A stretch of 64,000 nucleotides of DNA from DASPWW01 sp963841715 (GCA_963841715.1 CAWJDP010000001.1:62001-126000); one strand, 5' to 3'; numbered from the stretch's first letter, positions 17,618-25,816 are shown. A program made the numbers and translations. The notes: generated by a model not told the origin, from the letters alone.

Positions 17618-18097
17618 CTAGAGGTCGTAGCGGGCGAGATCGGAGTCGAGACGGCGCTCGTCCTCGGGGTCGAGCGGGCTCGCGCCGGGTCCGGACCCGC
17701 CGCCGCCGCTCCGCCGCCAGCGGACGACCGCGAACCCGAGCGCGATCGCGACCAGCGTGATCCCGGCGCCGGGGACGATCCACGCCGTGAGGTCGAAGCC
17801 CGAGGCCTCGGGCTCGGCAAGGACGTTGGGCCCGTACTGGCGCACAAGGGCGTCCTTGATCTCCCCCTTCGTCTTCCCGCGCCCGATCTGGCGACGGATG
17901 TAGGCGCGCTCGCGGTCGGCCTGCGGGGAGTCGGAGAGGTTGAGCGCGGTGCCGCAGATCGTGCACATGACCTCGTCCTCGACGTCGGGGAGCGTCGTCT
18001 TCGGCTGCGTCGCAGCCGAGCCGGACTGCGCGGCGAGAACCCCAGCCGGCGCGGCGAGCGCGGCGCAAAGCGTCACTACGGCTAGCGCCCGCCTCAC
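17618..18097 (-). CDS. ccmH: CcmH/CycL cytochrome c maturation thiol protein
   Basis: The 159-residue protein has a signal peptide, the redox motif VMCTICGTAL (Cys45, Cys48) of the CcmH/Ccl2 family, the conserved helical part RAYIRRQIGRGKTKGEIKDALVRQYG and a C-terminal membrane anchor GITLVAIALGFAVV. In System I, CcmH reduces apocytochrome CxxCH cysteines and works with CcmG and CcmF. It begins inside the stop of the thioredoxin gene (ATGA overlap), forming a ccmG-ccmH operon. The partners ccmE and ccmF are about 17 kb away in the window. Confidence 0.9.
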   Translation of the reverse strand: MRRALAVVTLCAALAAPAGVLAAQSGSAATQPKTTLPDVEDEVMCTICGTALNLSDSPQADRERAYIRRQIGRGKTKGEIKDALVRQYGPNVLAEPEASGFDLTAWIVPGAGITLVAIALGFAVVRWRRSGGGGSGPGASPLDPEDERRLDSDLARYDL

Positions 18098-18615
18098 GAC
18101 TTGCCCTCGATCTTCGGGAGCACGTAGCGATTCAGGTACTCGCTCGTCACGGGCCCGCGGCGGATCAGCGCGACCTTCCCGCTCGGGTCGACGAGGAAGT
18201 TCTCGGGCAGCCCCGTCATCCCGAAGTCGTTCGCGCGCTCACCCTCGCCGTCGCGGAGCTGCGGGTAACTGAGCCCATGCTCGCGGGCGAACCTCTCGCC
18301 GTCCGAGCTCAGGTCGCGCTGGTCGACACCGAGCACGAGAAAGCCGTCGGAGCGATGCTGGCGGTAGAAGCGCTCGAGCGTCGGCGCCTCCTCGCGGCAC
18401 GGCGGGCACCACGAGGCCCAGAAGTTGACCAGCACCCACCTGCCGCGGTAGTCGGCGATGTCGCCGCTGCCGCCGCCGTCCAGCTTCGGGAGCGCCTTGT
18501 CCGGCACGGGCTGGCCGATCGCGAGGTTTGCCTCGCCCTTCGCGAGCAGGCCGTAGCCGAGCAGGCCGACGATGGCGAGCGCCGCCAGGAAGGCGGCGAG
18601 GGCGCGTGCGCTCAT
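18094..18615 (-). CDS. ccmG: CcmG/ResA-type membrane-anchored thioredoxin
   Basis: The 173-residue protein has an N-terminal membrane anchor (FLAALAIVGLLGYGLL) and a thioredoxin fold with the motif NFWASWCPPCREE (Cys70, Cys73) and the cis-Pro region MTGLPENFLVDPSG. Proteins of the CcmG/DsbE/ResA group pass electrons to apocytochrome c or CcmH. The 4-bp overlap with ccmH strongly supports a cytochrome c maturation role rather than general disulfide reduction. Confidence 0.9.
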   Translation of the reverse strand: MSARALAAFLAALAIVGLLGYGLLAKGEANLAIGQPVPDKALPKLDGGGSGDIADYRGRWVLVNFWASWCPPCREEAPTLERFYRQHRSDGFLVLGVDQRDLSSDGERFAREHGLSYPQLRDGEGERANDFGMTGLPENFLVDPSGKVALIRRGPVTSEYLNRYVLPKIEGKS

Positions 18616-18676
18616 CGCCGGAAAGCGTAGACGGCGGCCCCTCCCGGCTCCCGACGGCTGCCTAGAATGGCCCCAC

Positions 18677-18749
18677 GCGGACGTAGCTCACCTGGTAGAG
18701 CGCGAGCTTCCCAAGCTCGAGGTAGCGGGTTCGAGTCCCGTCGTCCGCT
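18677..18749 (+). tRNA. tRNA-Gly (anticodon CCC)
   Basis: A 73-base cloverleaf is complete. Acceptor strands GCGGACG and CGTCCGC pair; the D stem is GCTC/GAGC; the anticodon stem CGAGC/GCTCG encloses TTCCCAA with anticodon CCC at 18710-18712; the T stem GCGGG/CCCGT encloses TTCGAGT. The discriminator base is T and CCA is not encoded. CCC reads glycine GGG codons. Confidence 0.95.
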
Positions 18750-18826
18750 CTACGGGACGCGCAAAGGTTCTCGCGCGTTCGAGCGCTGAGTGCTAGATTT
18801 CGGGCGGTCAGCGGGGACGGCGGGGC

Positions 18827-21019
18827 GTGATCGTGAGGAGGGAATTGCCCGCCAGGATGGCCTGCCCGCCCAGACTCGCCGCCGCGCTCGTCGGCGCCGC
18901 GGCCTCGCTCCTCCTCGCCGCTCCCGCCGGGGCGGCGGTCGGCGATATCGCGTGGCAGGGCTGCATCACCGGCGACAGGGCCGGCGCCGGCTCGGCGGGA
19001 ACCGGCGCCTGCGCCGACACGCCCCGCGCGACCGCGGACGGCAACTCCTCGGGCTTCGCCGCCCCGACCTCGGTCGCGGCCAGCCGCGACGGGAAATCCG
19101 TGTACCTGACGGCGGGGAACGACGACGCCGTGGCCAGCTTCGACCGCGCCGCCGACGGCAGCCTGACGTTCACGCGCTGCATAACTGGCGACAAGGGCGG
19201 CGCAGGCTCAACGGGAACCGGCGCCTGCGCCGACTCGGGTGGCGCGACCGCGTCCGGCGACGGCTCGGGCCTCGCCGCGCCGAACGCAATCGCGGTCAGC
19301 TCCGACGGGAAGTCCGTGTACGCAACTGGGGAGAACGATGAGTCGGTGGTCAGCTTCGACCGCGCCACCACCGGCACCCTCACCTACGACGGCTGCATCA
19401 CGGGCAACAAGGGCGGTCCCGGCTCGACCGGGACCGGCGTCTGCACCGACATCTCGACCGCGACCGCGAACGGCGTTGCCTCCGGCCTCAGTTCCCCGAC
19501 CTCGGTCGCTGTCAGCCCCGACGGGAAGTCCGTGTACCTGACGGTGAGCATCGACGACGCCGTGGCCAGCTTCGACCGCGCCGCCGACGGCACCCTTACC
19601 TACACCGGCTGCATCACCGGGAACGAGGACGGGCCCGGATCGGCGGGGAGCGGCGCCTGCGCCGACTCGGGCGGCGCGACCGCGAACGGCAACGGCTCGG
19701 GCCTGGACGGCCCGGTCTCGGTCGTGGTCAGCCCCGACGGGAAGTCCGTCTATCTCGCGGTGTCGGGTGACGACTCGGTGGCCAGCTTCGACCGCGCCGC
19801 CGACGGCAGCCTCACCTACACAGGCTGTATCACCGGGAACAAGGACGGCCCCGGCTCGGCCGGGAGCGGCGCTTGCGCTGACGCGCCCGGCGCCACGGCA
19901 GATAGCATCGGCTCGGGGTTCGCCGTCCCGACCTCGGTCGCGGCCAGCCCCGACGGGAAGTCCGTCTACGTCGCGGCGTTGTACGACACCGCGGTGACGA
20001 GCTTCGACCGCGCCGCCGATGGCACCCTCAGCTTCGGGGGCTGCACCACGGGCGCCATGGACGGCGCGGGCTCAACCGGGACCGGCGCCTGCGCTGACTC
20101 GGACGGCGCGACGGCGGATGGCACGGGCTCCGGCCTCTTCGTCCCGCTCTCGGTGGCGGTCAGCCCCGACGGCGACTCCGTGTACGCGGCAGCGTCGGCG
20201 GACTCCTCGGTGACGAACTTCGACCGCGCCGCCGACGGCAGCCTCAGCTTCGGGGGCTGCATCACGGGCGCCATGGACGGTGCGGGCTCCGCCGGGACGG
20301 GCGTCTGCAGTGACTCGGCCAACGCGACGGCGTTCGCCGAGAGCTCGGGGCTCGGCGCTCCGAACTCGCTCGCTCTCACGCCCAACGGCGAATCGATATA
20401 CGCGTCGCTGAACGACGACGCGGCCGTGGCCAGCTTTAACCGCGAGCCCCTGACGCCCCAGACCTCGCTCAGCGCCGGCCCGTCGGGGACGACCTCGGAC
20501 AGCACCCCGACGTTTGCCTTTGCCTCCGACACGCCGGGGGCGAGCTTCGAGTGCCAGATCGACGTGAGCCCGTTCTTCGACTGCGCGAGCCCCTACACGA
20601 CCTACGCGCTGGCCGACGGCCCGCACCGCTTCCGCGTCCGGGCCGTCGACGGCTTCGGCCACACCGACCCGACGCCGGCGAGCCGCGACTTCACCGTCGA
20701 CACGACGCCGCCGATCGCAGGCGACACGACGCCGCCCGAGACGAGCCTCGACTCGGACCCGGGCAAGAGCGTGAAGACGAAGCACAAGAAGGCGAAGCTC
20801 GAGTTCCGGTTCTCCTCCTCGGAGAGCAACTCGAGCTTCCTCTGCAGCCTCGACGGCAGCAAGGAGTTCGGTTGCGCCCCGCCCTACGAGGCGAAGGTGA
20901 AGGCGAAGAAGAAGGCCAAGGCGCACTCGTTCGAGGTCCGCGCTGTGGACGCCGCGGGCAACGCCGATCTCTCCCCGGCGAAGTGGGACGGGAAGGTGAA
21001 GCGCAAGAGGAAGCGCTGA
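18827..21019 (+). CDS. Secreted seven-repeat beta-propeller-like protein with Ig-like and Lys-rich C-terminus
   Basis: The 730-residue protein has a signal peptide (LAAALVGAAASLLLAAPAGAA) and seven near-identical repeats of about 73 residues, each starting GCITG or GCTTG, with a second Cys in GACAD/GVCTD and a blade core of the type VAVSPDGKSVY and VASFDRAADGSL. Seven repeats fit a closed propeller of the lactonase/YncE kind, but no catalytic residues can be claimed. From about residue 540 there are two Ig-like modules (SFECQIDVSPFFDC, SFLCSLDGSKEFGC), then a basic tail ending KVKRKRKR. Starts at 18827 (GTG), 18845 (TTG) or 18857 (ATG) are all possible; AGGAGGG lies at 18835-18841. Confidence 0.8.
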   Translation: MIVRRELPARMACPPRLAAALVGAAASLLLAAPAGAAVGDIAWQGCITGDRAGAGSAGTGACADTPRATADGNSSGFAAPTSVAASRDGKSVYLTAGNDDAVASFDRAADGSLTFTRCITGDKGGAGSTGTGACADSGGATASGDGSGLAAPNAIAVSSDGKSVYATGENDESVVSFDRATTGTLTYDGCITGNKGGPGSTGTGVCTDISTATANGVASGLSSPTSVAVSPDGKSVYLTVSIDDAVASFDRAADGTLTYTGCITGNEDGPGSAGSGACADSGGATANGNGSGLDGPVSVVVSPDGKSVYLAVSGDDSVASFDRAADGSLTYTGCITGNKDGPGSAGSGACADAPGATADSIGSGFAVPTSVAASPDGKSVYVAALYDTAVTSFDRAADGTLSFGGCTTGAMDGAGSTGTGACADSDGATADGTGSGLFVPLSVAVSPDGDSVYAAASADSSVTNFDRAADGSLSFGGCITGAMDGAGSAGTGVCSDSANATAFAESSGLGAPNSLALTPNGESIYASLNDDAAVASFNREPLTPQTSLSAGPSGTTSDSTPTFAFASDTPGASFECQIDVSPFFDCASPYTTYALADGPHRFRVRAVDGFGHTDPTPASRDFTVDTTPPIAGDTTPPETSLDSDPGKSVKTKHKKAKLEFRFSSSESNSSFLCSLDGSKEFGCAPPYEAKVKAKKKAKAHSFEVRAVDAAGNADLSPAKWDGKVKRKRKR

Positions 21020-21021
21020 GA

Positions 21022-21310
21022 GTGAGACGAAGGCGGCGCTTGACCCCCATGGCCGCCGTGCCGGCTGCCACGCTTATCGTGCTGATCGCCGTTTGCGCCC
21101 TGCCTCACCCTGAAGCTGCCAGCGGCGCGACCACCAACGGCCTGTTCAGGGTGCTGGCGCCGAAGCACGGCGGGCTCGTGCGCGGCAGGAATGTGCGCGT
21201 CAAGCTTCGCCTCAGCGCCGGCGCCGTCCTGAAGACGCCGCGCCTCAACGGGCGCAAGGTCGGACGCTACTTTCACAAACGCCGCTCGGGCGTGGCCGTC
21301 GCTCGCCCCG
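21022..21310 (+). pseudogene. Truncated gene for a secreted protein (N-terminal fragment)
   Basis: A GTG at 21022 just after the propeller gene starts an exported sequence: basic VRRRRRLTPMAAVP, hydrophobic AATLIVLIAVCALPHPEAASG, then FRVLAPKHGGLVRGRNVRVKL and a short beta-like segment. After about residue 95 the translation loses domain-like character and runs without stop, in frame, into the YCII-family gene at 21466. The simplest reading is the 5' remnant of a gene whose remainder was deleted. An intact in-frame fusion of 262 residues is formally possible but unlikely, because the YCII gene has its own strong ribosome-binding site. Confidence 0.5.
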
Positions 21311-21465
21311 CCGGCGACGAGCTTTCCCACCCGGACCAAGAGCAGCAGCCCCAAGCGCTGATGCTGGGATCGGCCTTCACAATGACGCCAAGCCTGGCTC
21401 AGATGTCCATCTCGCGGGCTCCCATTCGTCTGCGGGATGAGTTCAAGCAAACCCAGGAGGCACCG

Positions 21466-21810
21466 ATGAAGTACATCTTGCTGATCAACTCCGGCAACGG
21501 GGCGAGCGAGTTCGAGAAGCTCTCCGAGGAGGAGCAGAAGGGCGTCCTCGGCGAGTACATGGCGATCTCCGGCACCGACGGCGTGCTCGGCGGCGACCAG
21601 CTCCAGCCCCCCGAGACCGCGACGACGGTGCGCGTCGACGGCGGCAGGACCCTGACCACCGACGGCCCCTACGTCGAGACCAAGGACGCGCTCGGCGGCT
21701 ATTTCCTGTTCGAGGCCGAGGACCTCGACGCCGCGATCGAGCTCGCCTCGCGGATCCCCGCCGCGCGCTTCGGCGGCTCGGTGGAGGTGCGCCCGCTGGT
21801 GGAGCGGTAG
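21466..21810 (+). CDS. YCII/DGPF-domain protein
   Basis: The 114-residue protein starts at ATG 21466 preceded by AGGAGG at 21455-21460. It has the family features MKYILLINSGN, LTTDGPYVETKDALGGYFLFEA (the DGPF motif as DGPY) and a C-terminal GGSVEVRPL. DGPF proteins are ferredoxin-fold YCII relatives of unclear catalytic function that are typically encoded with group ECF42 sigma factors, as here: the sigma factor gene follows immediately. The protein may be the regulated target or a sensor for the sigma factor. Confidence 0.9.
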   Translation: MKYILLINSGNGASEFEKLSEEEQKGVLGEYMAISGTDGVLGGDQLQPPETATTVRVDGGRTLTTDGPYVETKDALGGYFLFEAEDLDAAIELASRIPAARFGGSVEVRPLVER

Positions 21811-21812
21811 CG

Positions 21813-22976
21813 ATCCTCGAGCGCGTCTTCCACGACGAGTGGGGTCGCGTCCTCGCCTCCCTGATCGGCTTCCTCGGCGACTTCGACCTCGCCGAGGAAG
21901 CCGCGCAGGAGGCGTTTGCGGTCGCGGCCGAGCGCTGGCCGCGCGACGGCGAGCCCGGTAATCCGCGGGCGTGGCTGATCACGACGGCGCGCAACCGCGC
22001 GATCGACCGCATCCGCCGCGACCGGACGCTGGCCGAGAAGACGCGACTCCTGGGTCCCCCCGAGCCGGTGGTGGACGAGATGGACGACGACGCGGCGATC
22101 CCCGACGAGCGGCTCGAGCTCGTGTTCACGTGCTGCCATCCCGCTCTCGCGACCGAGGCTCAGGTGGCGCTCACGCTGCGCACCCTCGGCGGGCTGACGA
22201 CCGATGAGATCGCGCGCGCGTTCCTGGTCCCGACCCCGACGATGGCGAAGCGGCTCACGCGCGCGAAGCGCAAGATCGCGGGCGCCGGAATCCCGTTCCG
22301 GGTCCCGCCGCCGCACCTGCTCCCGGACCGCATCGACGCGGTGCTCGCGGTCGTCTACCTGATCTTCAACGAGGGCTACACCGGCCGCGGCGAGCTCGCC
22401 GCCGAGGGAATCCGGCTCGGGACCGCGCTCGCCGAGCTGATGCCCGACGAGCCCGAGGTCCACGCCCTGCTCGCGCTGATGCTGCTCCACGACGCACGCC
22501 GCGAGTCGCGCTTCTCCGGCGGCGAGCTGGTGCTGCTCGCCGACCAGGACCGCGAGCTCTGGGACGCCGACCGGATCGAGCACGGTCGCACCGCGCTCGA
22601 TCGCGCGCTCGCGCTCGGCGATCGCGGCCCCTACGCGGTCCAGGCGGCGATCGCGTCGCTGCACCTCGACGAGCCGCGCGACTGGCGCGAGATCGCGGCG
22701 CTCTACGGCGAGCTCGCGCGGATCACCGGCTCCCCGGTCGTCGAGCTCAATCGCGCCGTCGCGGTCGCCGAGGCCGGCGACGTCGAGGCGGCGCTTCGGC
22801 TCGCCGACGGGCTCGACCTCGACGGCTACCACTACCTGCACGCGACCCGCGCCGACCTCCTGCGCCGGCTCGATCGTACGGACGACGCGCGCGCCTCCTA
22901 CCGACGCGCGCTCGAGCTCGTCCATTCCGACGCCGAGCGCCGCTTACTCGAGTCGCGGCTCGCCGACCTCGGCTAG
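21813..22976 (+). CDS. ECF42-type RNA polymerase sigma factor with C-terminal TPR-like domain, no canonical start codon
   Basis: The frame encodes about 387 residues beginning ILERVFHDEWGRVLASL, the usual sigma-2 start of this group, then AWLITTARNRAIDRIRRDR, a sigma-4 region LTLRTLGGLTTDEIARAFLV and TMAKRLTRAKRKI, and a long C-terminal domain (LIFNEGYTGRGEL, ELMPDEPEVHALLALMLLHDARR, AIASLHLDEPRDW) characteristic of ECF42 sigma factors that carry TPRs and need no anti-sigma factor. There is no ATG, GTG or TTG in this frame between the YCII start region and 22068; the latter would remove most of sigma-2. ATC at 21813 lies 8 bases after GGAG. A non-canonical start, coupling to YCII, or a sequence error could explain this. 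Confidence 0.82.
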   Translation: MLERVFHDEWGRVLASLIGFLGDFDLAEEAAQEAFAVAAERWPRDGEPGNPRAWLITTARNRAIDRIRRDRTLAEKTRLLGPPEPVVDEMDDDAAIPDERLELVFTCCHPALATEAQVALTLRTLGGLTTDEIARAFLVPTPTMAKRLTRAKRKIAGAGIPFRVPPPHLLPDRIDAVLAVVYLIFNEGYTGRGELAAEGIRLGTALAELMPDEPEVHALLALMLLHDARRESRFSGGELVLLADQDRELWDADRIEHGRTALDRALALGDRGPYAVQAAIASLHLDEPRDWREIAALYGELARITGSPVVELNRAVAVAEAGDVEAALRLADGLDLDGYHYLHATRADLLRRLDRTDDARASYRRALELVHSDAERRLLESRLADLG

Positions 22977-23092
22977 AGCCGACTGCCCTGTCGGAGCGGA
23001 CGGCAGCAATCTATCCGCACGCTCCGGGGCCGCGCCGGCGCTGGACGCGTGCCGGGGATGTCCGCCGAGCGTAGAGATTTCGTTAAGTCGGC

Positions 23093-23107
23093 GGATGCGA
23101 CGCATCC
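23093..23107. promoter_or_regulatory. Perfect 15-bp palindrome upstream of a hypothetical gene
   Basis: GGATGCG-A-CGCATCC is a perfect inverted repeat 30 bases before the GTG at 23138, in the only noncoding gap between the sigma factor gene and that gene. It has the form of a dimeric repressor or activator site. No regulator for it can be named. Confidence 0.45.
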
Positions 23108-23137
23108 AAAGCGCGCCAATGCGGGTAATCAGTCGTC

Positions 23138-23683
23138 GTGAACTCGACCGGGACCGATGTCGGGCCCGTCGCGCCCCCCGCCCGCCGAGGCTCGATCCGA
23201 GGCTTCGCCCTCCGGCTCTGGGTGCTGCTCCGGCACCGGCGGCTCGACGAGGACCTGCGCGCCGGGATCGACGCGACTGGGAGGCCCGCGCTCGAGCTCC
23301 GCGCCGAGCAGCTGACCCGTCCTCGCTACCGGCGGCGGCTCGCGGCGGCGGTCGACAGCCTGATCGAGGACTACCACGGCCACCGCGCGTGGCTGCTCTC
23401 GCCGGGCGTCCCGTACATTCGCCATCAGGTCGGCGAGGCGCACGGCGTGCTGCTGGCGATTGCCGAGGCGCTTCGCGAGGCGGTGACGATAAAGCCCCGG
23501 GGCGTCGCCGAGGCGGACAGGCTGCTGCGCGACACGACCTCGCCCCTGTACCTCGAACGGGATCAGGAGTCTCTCCAGGCTCAGGCCCACGACGCGCTCG
23601 ACCATCTCGTCGGCGCCACCGACGTCAGCCCCGACCATTGGTGGGCCGACTCGCCGGGAACCCCGAGACCGGTCGCCCACTGA
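23138..23683 (+). CDS. Conserved hypothetical protein, Arg-rich
   Basis: A 181-residue soluble-looking protein starts at GTG 23138. Its helical, charged middle includes RLWVLLRHRRLDEDLRAGID, EQLTRPRYRRRLAAAVDSLIEDYHG and EAHGVLLAIAEALREAV, and it ends PDHWWADSPGTPRPVAH. No catalytic motif or family is recognised. It sits directly before the kdp operon but is separated by 75 bases carrying the presumed kdp promoter, so it is probably a separate unit. Confidence 0.65.
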   Translation: MNSTGTDVGPVAPPARRGSIRGFALRLWVLLRHRRLDEDLRAGIDATGRPALELRAEQLTRPRYRRRLAAAVDSLIEDYHGHRAWLLSPGVPYIRHQVGEAHGVLLAIAEALREAVTIKPRGVAEADRLLRDTTSPLYLERDQESLQAQAHDALDHLVGATDVSPDHWWADSPGTPRPVAH

Positions 23684-23691
23684 GCTCTTAA

Positions 23692-23721
23692 CGCGATCTT
23701 TGCGGTGCGGGCCGCGATCTT
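23692..23721 (+). promoter_or_regulatory. Direct repeats upstream of the kdp operon (candidate KdpE site)
   Basis: CGCGATCTT occurs at 23692-23700 and again at 23713-23721, a 21-bp spacing that places both copies on the same DNA face, 38 bases before the first start codon of the operon. Direct repeats two helical turns apart are typical of OmpR/KdpE-family response regulator sites. Binding by the KdpE encoded in the window is inferred only. Confidence 0.4.
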
Positions 23722-23758
23722 GACCCCGCCTTGACGCCGCGCGCCGGACGATGGATGC

Positions 23759-23899
23759 ATGGCATCCCCACCCCCGAGCGTCTTCGCAAGTGCCTTCAGC
23801 GGAGGCGGCACGCCGGTGGCCGACGTGGCCGCGATCGTGCTGGCGATCGCGGCCTTCGCGCTTCTGCTCTGGGTCATCGAGCTGATGGACCGCGTATGA
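23759..23899 (+). CDS. Small single-TM protein overlapping kdpF
   Basis: A 46-residue reading frame begins at ATG 23759 and ends in an ATGA overlap with kdpF. It has a short Pro/Ser/Gly N-terminus and one strong hydrophobic helix (VADVAAIVLAIAAFALLLWV, about residues 21-40) followed by IELMDRV. It resembles KdpF in size and topology but not clearly in sequence. The overlap and lack of other genes in the gap support it as a real first gene of the kdp operon, perhaps a second small stabilising subunit. Confidence 0.65.
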   Translation: MASPPPSVFASAFSGGGTPVADVAAIVLAIAAFALLLWVIELMDRV

Positions 23900-23985
23900 G
23901 CGCCGCCGACGCCTTCGGCCTCGCCGTCTCGGCCCTGGTCTTCGCCTACCTGCTCTACGCTCTGCTTCGGGGCGAGCGCCTGTAG
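23896..23985 (+). CDS. kdpF: KdpF, small subunit of the Kdp potassium ATPase
   Basis: A 29-residue single-helix peptide (AFGLAVSALVFAYLLYALLR then GERL) has the typical KdpF pattern of one TM helix ending with LYALLRxE. KdpF stabilises the KdpABC complex in the membrane. It starts in the ATGA overlap with the upstream small gene and lies 21 bases before kdpA. Confidence 0.88.
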   Translation: MSAADAFGLAVSALVFAYLLYALLRGERL

Positions 23986-24006
23986 GACTGTGAGCAAGGG
24001 GGACTG

Positions 24007-25761
24007 ATGACGCAGGGGTGGCTCCAGATCGGCGCCTTCCTCGCGGTCGTCCTCGCGCTGACGCGGCCGCTCGGCGCGTACATGGCGCGCGTGTTCCGCA
24101 ACGAGCGCATCTTTCTCACGCCGGTCCTCGCCGGGGTCGAGCAGCTCACATACCGGATCCTGGGCGTGAACCCGAACCGCCAGCAGAGCTGGAAGGTCTA
24201 CGCGCGCGACCTGCTCGCGTTCTCGCTGTTCTCGTGGCTGGCGCTGTACATGATCCTCCGTACCCAGGGGATCCAGCCGTTCAACCCAGCGGGGTTTGAC
24301 TCCGGGCCGTGGGACGTGAGCTTCAACACCGCGTCCTCGTTCGTCTCGAACACGAACTGGCAGTACTACGGGGGCGAGACGACGCTCAGCTACTTCGCGC
24401 AGATGGCGGGCCTGACGGTCCAGAACTTCGTCACCCCCGCTGTCGGGATCTGCGCGTTGATGGCGATGACGCGCGGGATCATCGCGCGCGAGAGCGACGG
24501 CCTTGGCAACTTCTGGCAGGACCTCGTCCGCAGTTGCTACTACGTCCTGCTCCCGCTATCGATCGTCGTCGCACTCGTGCTCGTCTCCCAGGGCGTGCTG
24601 CAGACGCTCGGACACGCGGTCACCGCAACGACGGTCGTGGGAACGAACCAGGTGCTCGCACTCGGCCCCGTCGCCTCGCAGGTCGCGATCAAGGAGATCG
24701 GCACGAACGGGGGCGGCTTCTTCAACGTCAACTCGACGATGCCGTTCGAGAACGGAACCACGCTTTCGAACTTCGTCGAGGTCGTATCGATCCTTCTCGT
24801 ACCAGCGGCTCTCACCTACACCTACGGCCGCATGGTCGGCCGCCAGCGCCAGGGCTGGGCGATCTTCGCGGCGATGGCGGCGATCTACGTCGTCCTGATC
24901 GCGGTGATCGTGCCCGCGGAGCAGCATGGCTCCGTCGCCGAGCACGCTGCCGGGGCCCACACGACCGCGCTCGACGGCTCGAGCGGCGGCAACATGGAGG
25001 GGAAGGAGGTCCGCAACGGAATCGCGCAATCGTCGCTTTGGGCGACGACTACGACCGTGACCTCAAACGGCTCCGTCGACTCGGCGCACGAGTCGTACAC
25101 GGGCCTCGGCGGAGCCGTGCCGATGTCCGGCCTCGCGGCGAGCGAGGTCGTGTTCGGCGGGGTGGGAACCGGCCTCTACTCGATGCTGCTGTTCGTCTTT
25201 CTGTCGGTGTTCATCGGCGGGCTGATGGTCGGCAGGACCCCCGAGTACCTCGGCAAGAAGATCCAGGCGCGCGACATAAAGCTGGTCTCGCTCGGCGTCC
25301 TCTATACGCCGCTCGCGGTGCTCGTCACGGCGGCGCTTGCGATCGCGACCACGTACGGCCGCGAGTCGTTGTTCGCAGGCGGGCCGCAGGGCTTCTCCGA
25401 GACCCTCTACGCCTACCTCTCGCAGGCGAACAACAACGGCTCGGCGTTTGCCGGCTACACCGGCTTCGTCCAGCCCCACGCGCCGGGCAACGTGGGGGCG
25501 TACGGGATCACCTTCGCTGACCTTGTCGGCGGACTGACGATGCTGACCGCGCGCTTCGTCCCGATCATCGCCGTGCTTGCCGTCGCCGGCTCGCTGGCGC
25601 GCAAGAAGGTGGCCCCCGCGGGCGCCGGCACGATGCGCACCGACACGCCGACCTTCGTCGTCCTGCTCGTCGGTGTCGTGATCCTCGTCGGTGCGCTCAC
25701 CTTCTTCCCCGCGCTGCTGCTCGGTCCGATCGTCCAGAGCCTCTCGGCGAGCCTGTGGTGA
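24007..25761 (+). CDS. kdpA: KdpA, potassium-binding/translocating subunit
   Basis: The 584-residue protein is the K+ channel-like subunit of the Kdp P-type ATPase. The four selectivity-filter-like loops are recognisable, including FNTASSFVSNTNWQYYGGE, EIGTNGGGFFNVNSTMPFEN and LSQANNNGSAFAGYTGF. About ten TM helices are present. GGGGGA shortly before ATG 24007 serves as ribosome-binding site. In this operon kdpA is followed by kdpC, not kdpB. Confidence 0.96.
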   Translation: MTQGWLQIGAFLAVVLALTRPLGAYMARVFRNERIFLTPVLAGVEQLTYRILGVNPNRQQSWKVYARDLLAFSLFSWLALYMILRTQGIQPFNPAGFDSGPWDVSFNTASSFVSNTNWQYYGGETTLSYFAQMAGLTVQNFVTPAVGICALMAMTRGIIARESDGLGNFWQDLVRSCYYVLLPLSIVVALVLVSQGVLQTLGHAVTATTVVGTNQVLALGPVASQVAIKEIGTNGGGFFNVNSTMPFENGTTLSNFVEVVSILLVPAALTYTYGRMVGRQRQGWAIFAAMAAIYVVLIAVIVPAEQHGSVAEHAAGAHTTALDGSSGGNMEGKEVRNGIAQSSLWATTTTVTSNGSVDSAHESYTGLGGAVPMSGLAASEVVFGGVGTGLYSMLLFVFLSVFIGGLMVGRTPEYLGKKIQARDIKLVSLGVLYTPLAVLVTAALAIATTYGRESLFAGGPQGFSETLYAYLSQANNNGSAFAGYTGFVQPHAPGNVGAYGITFADLVGGLTMLTARFVPIIAVLAVAGSLARKKVAPAGAGTMRTDTPTFVVLLVGVVILVGALTFFPALLLGPIVQSLSASLW

Positions 25762-25816
25762 TGGCGTCGAGCAGAGGGCGCAGCCCGATTGCGAGGCGAC
25801 TGGCAGGTGGGGGCTG

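Noticed and set aside
18750..18790. Possible terminator after tRNA-Gly (ACGCGC..GCGCGT)
   Set aside because: Six-base stem with a large loop and no T tract; too weak to call.
18900..20450. Regular repeats that could suggest a CRISPR array
   Set aside because: The repeats are about 220 bp, translated in frame throughout and lack spacers; they encode propeller blades.
23684..24006. Possible c-di-AMP riboswitch before the kdp operon
   Set aside because: None of the conserved ydaO or kdp-type elements (such as the CAGCTAAC block) is present in the leader.
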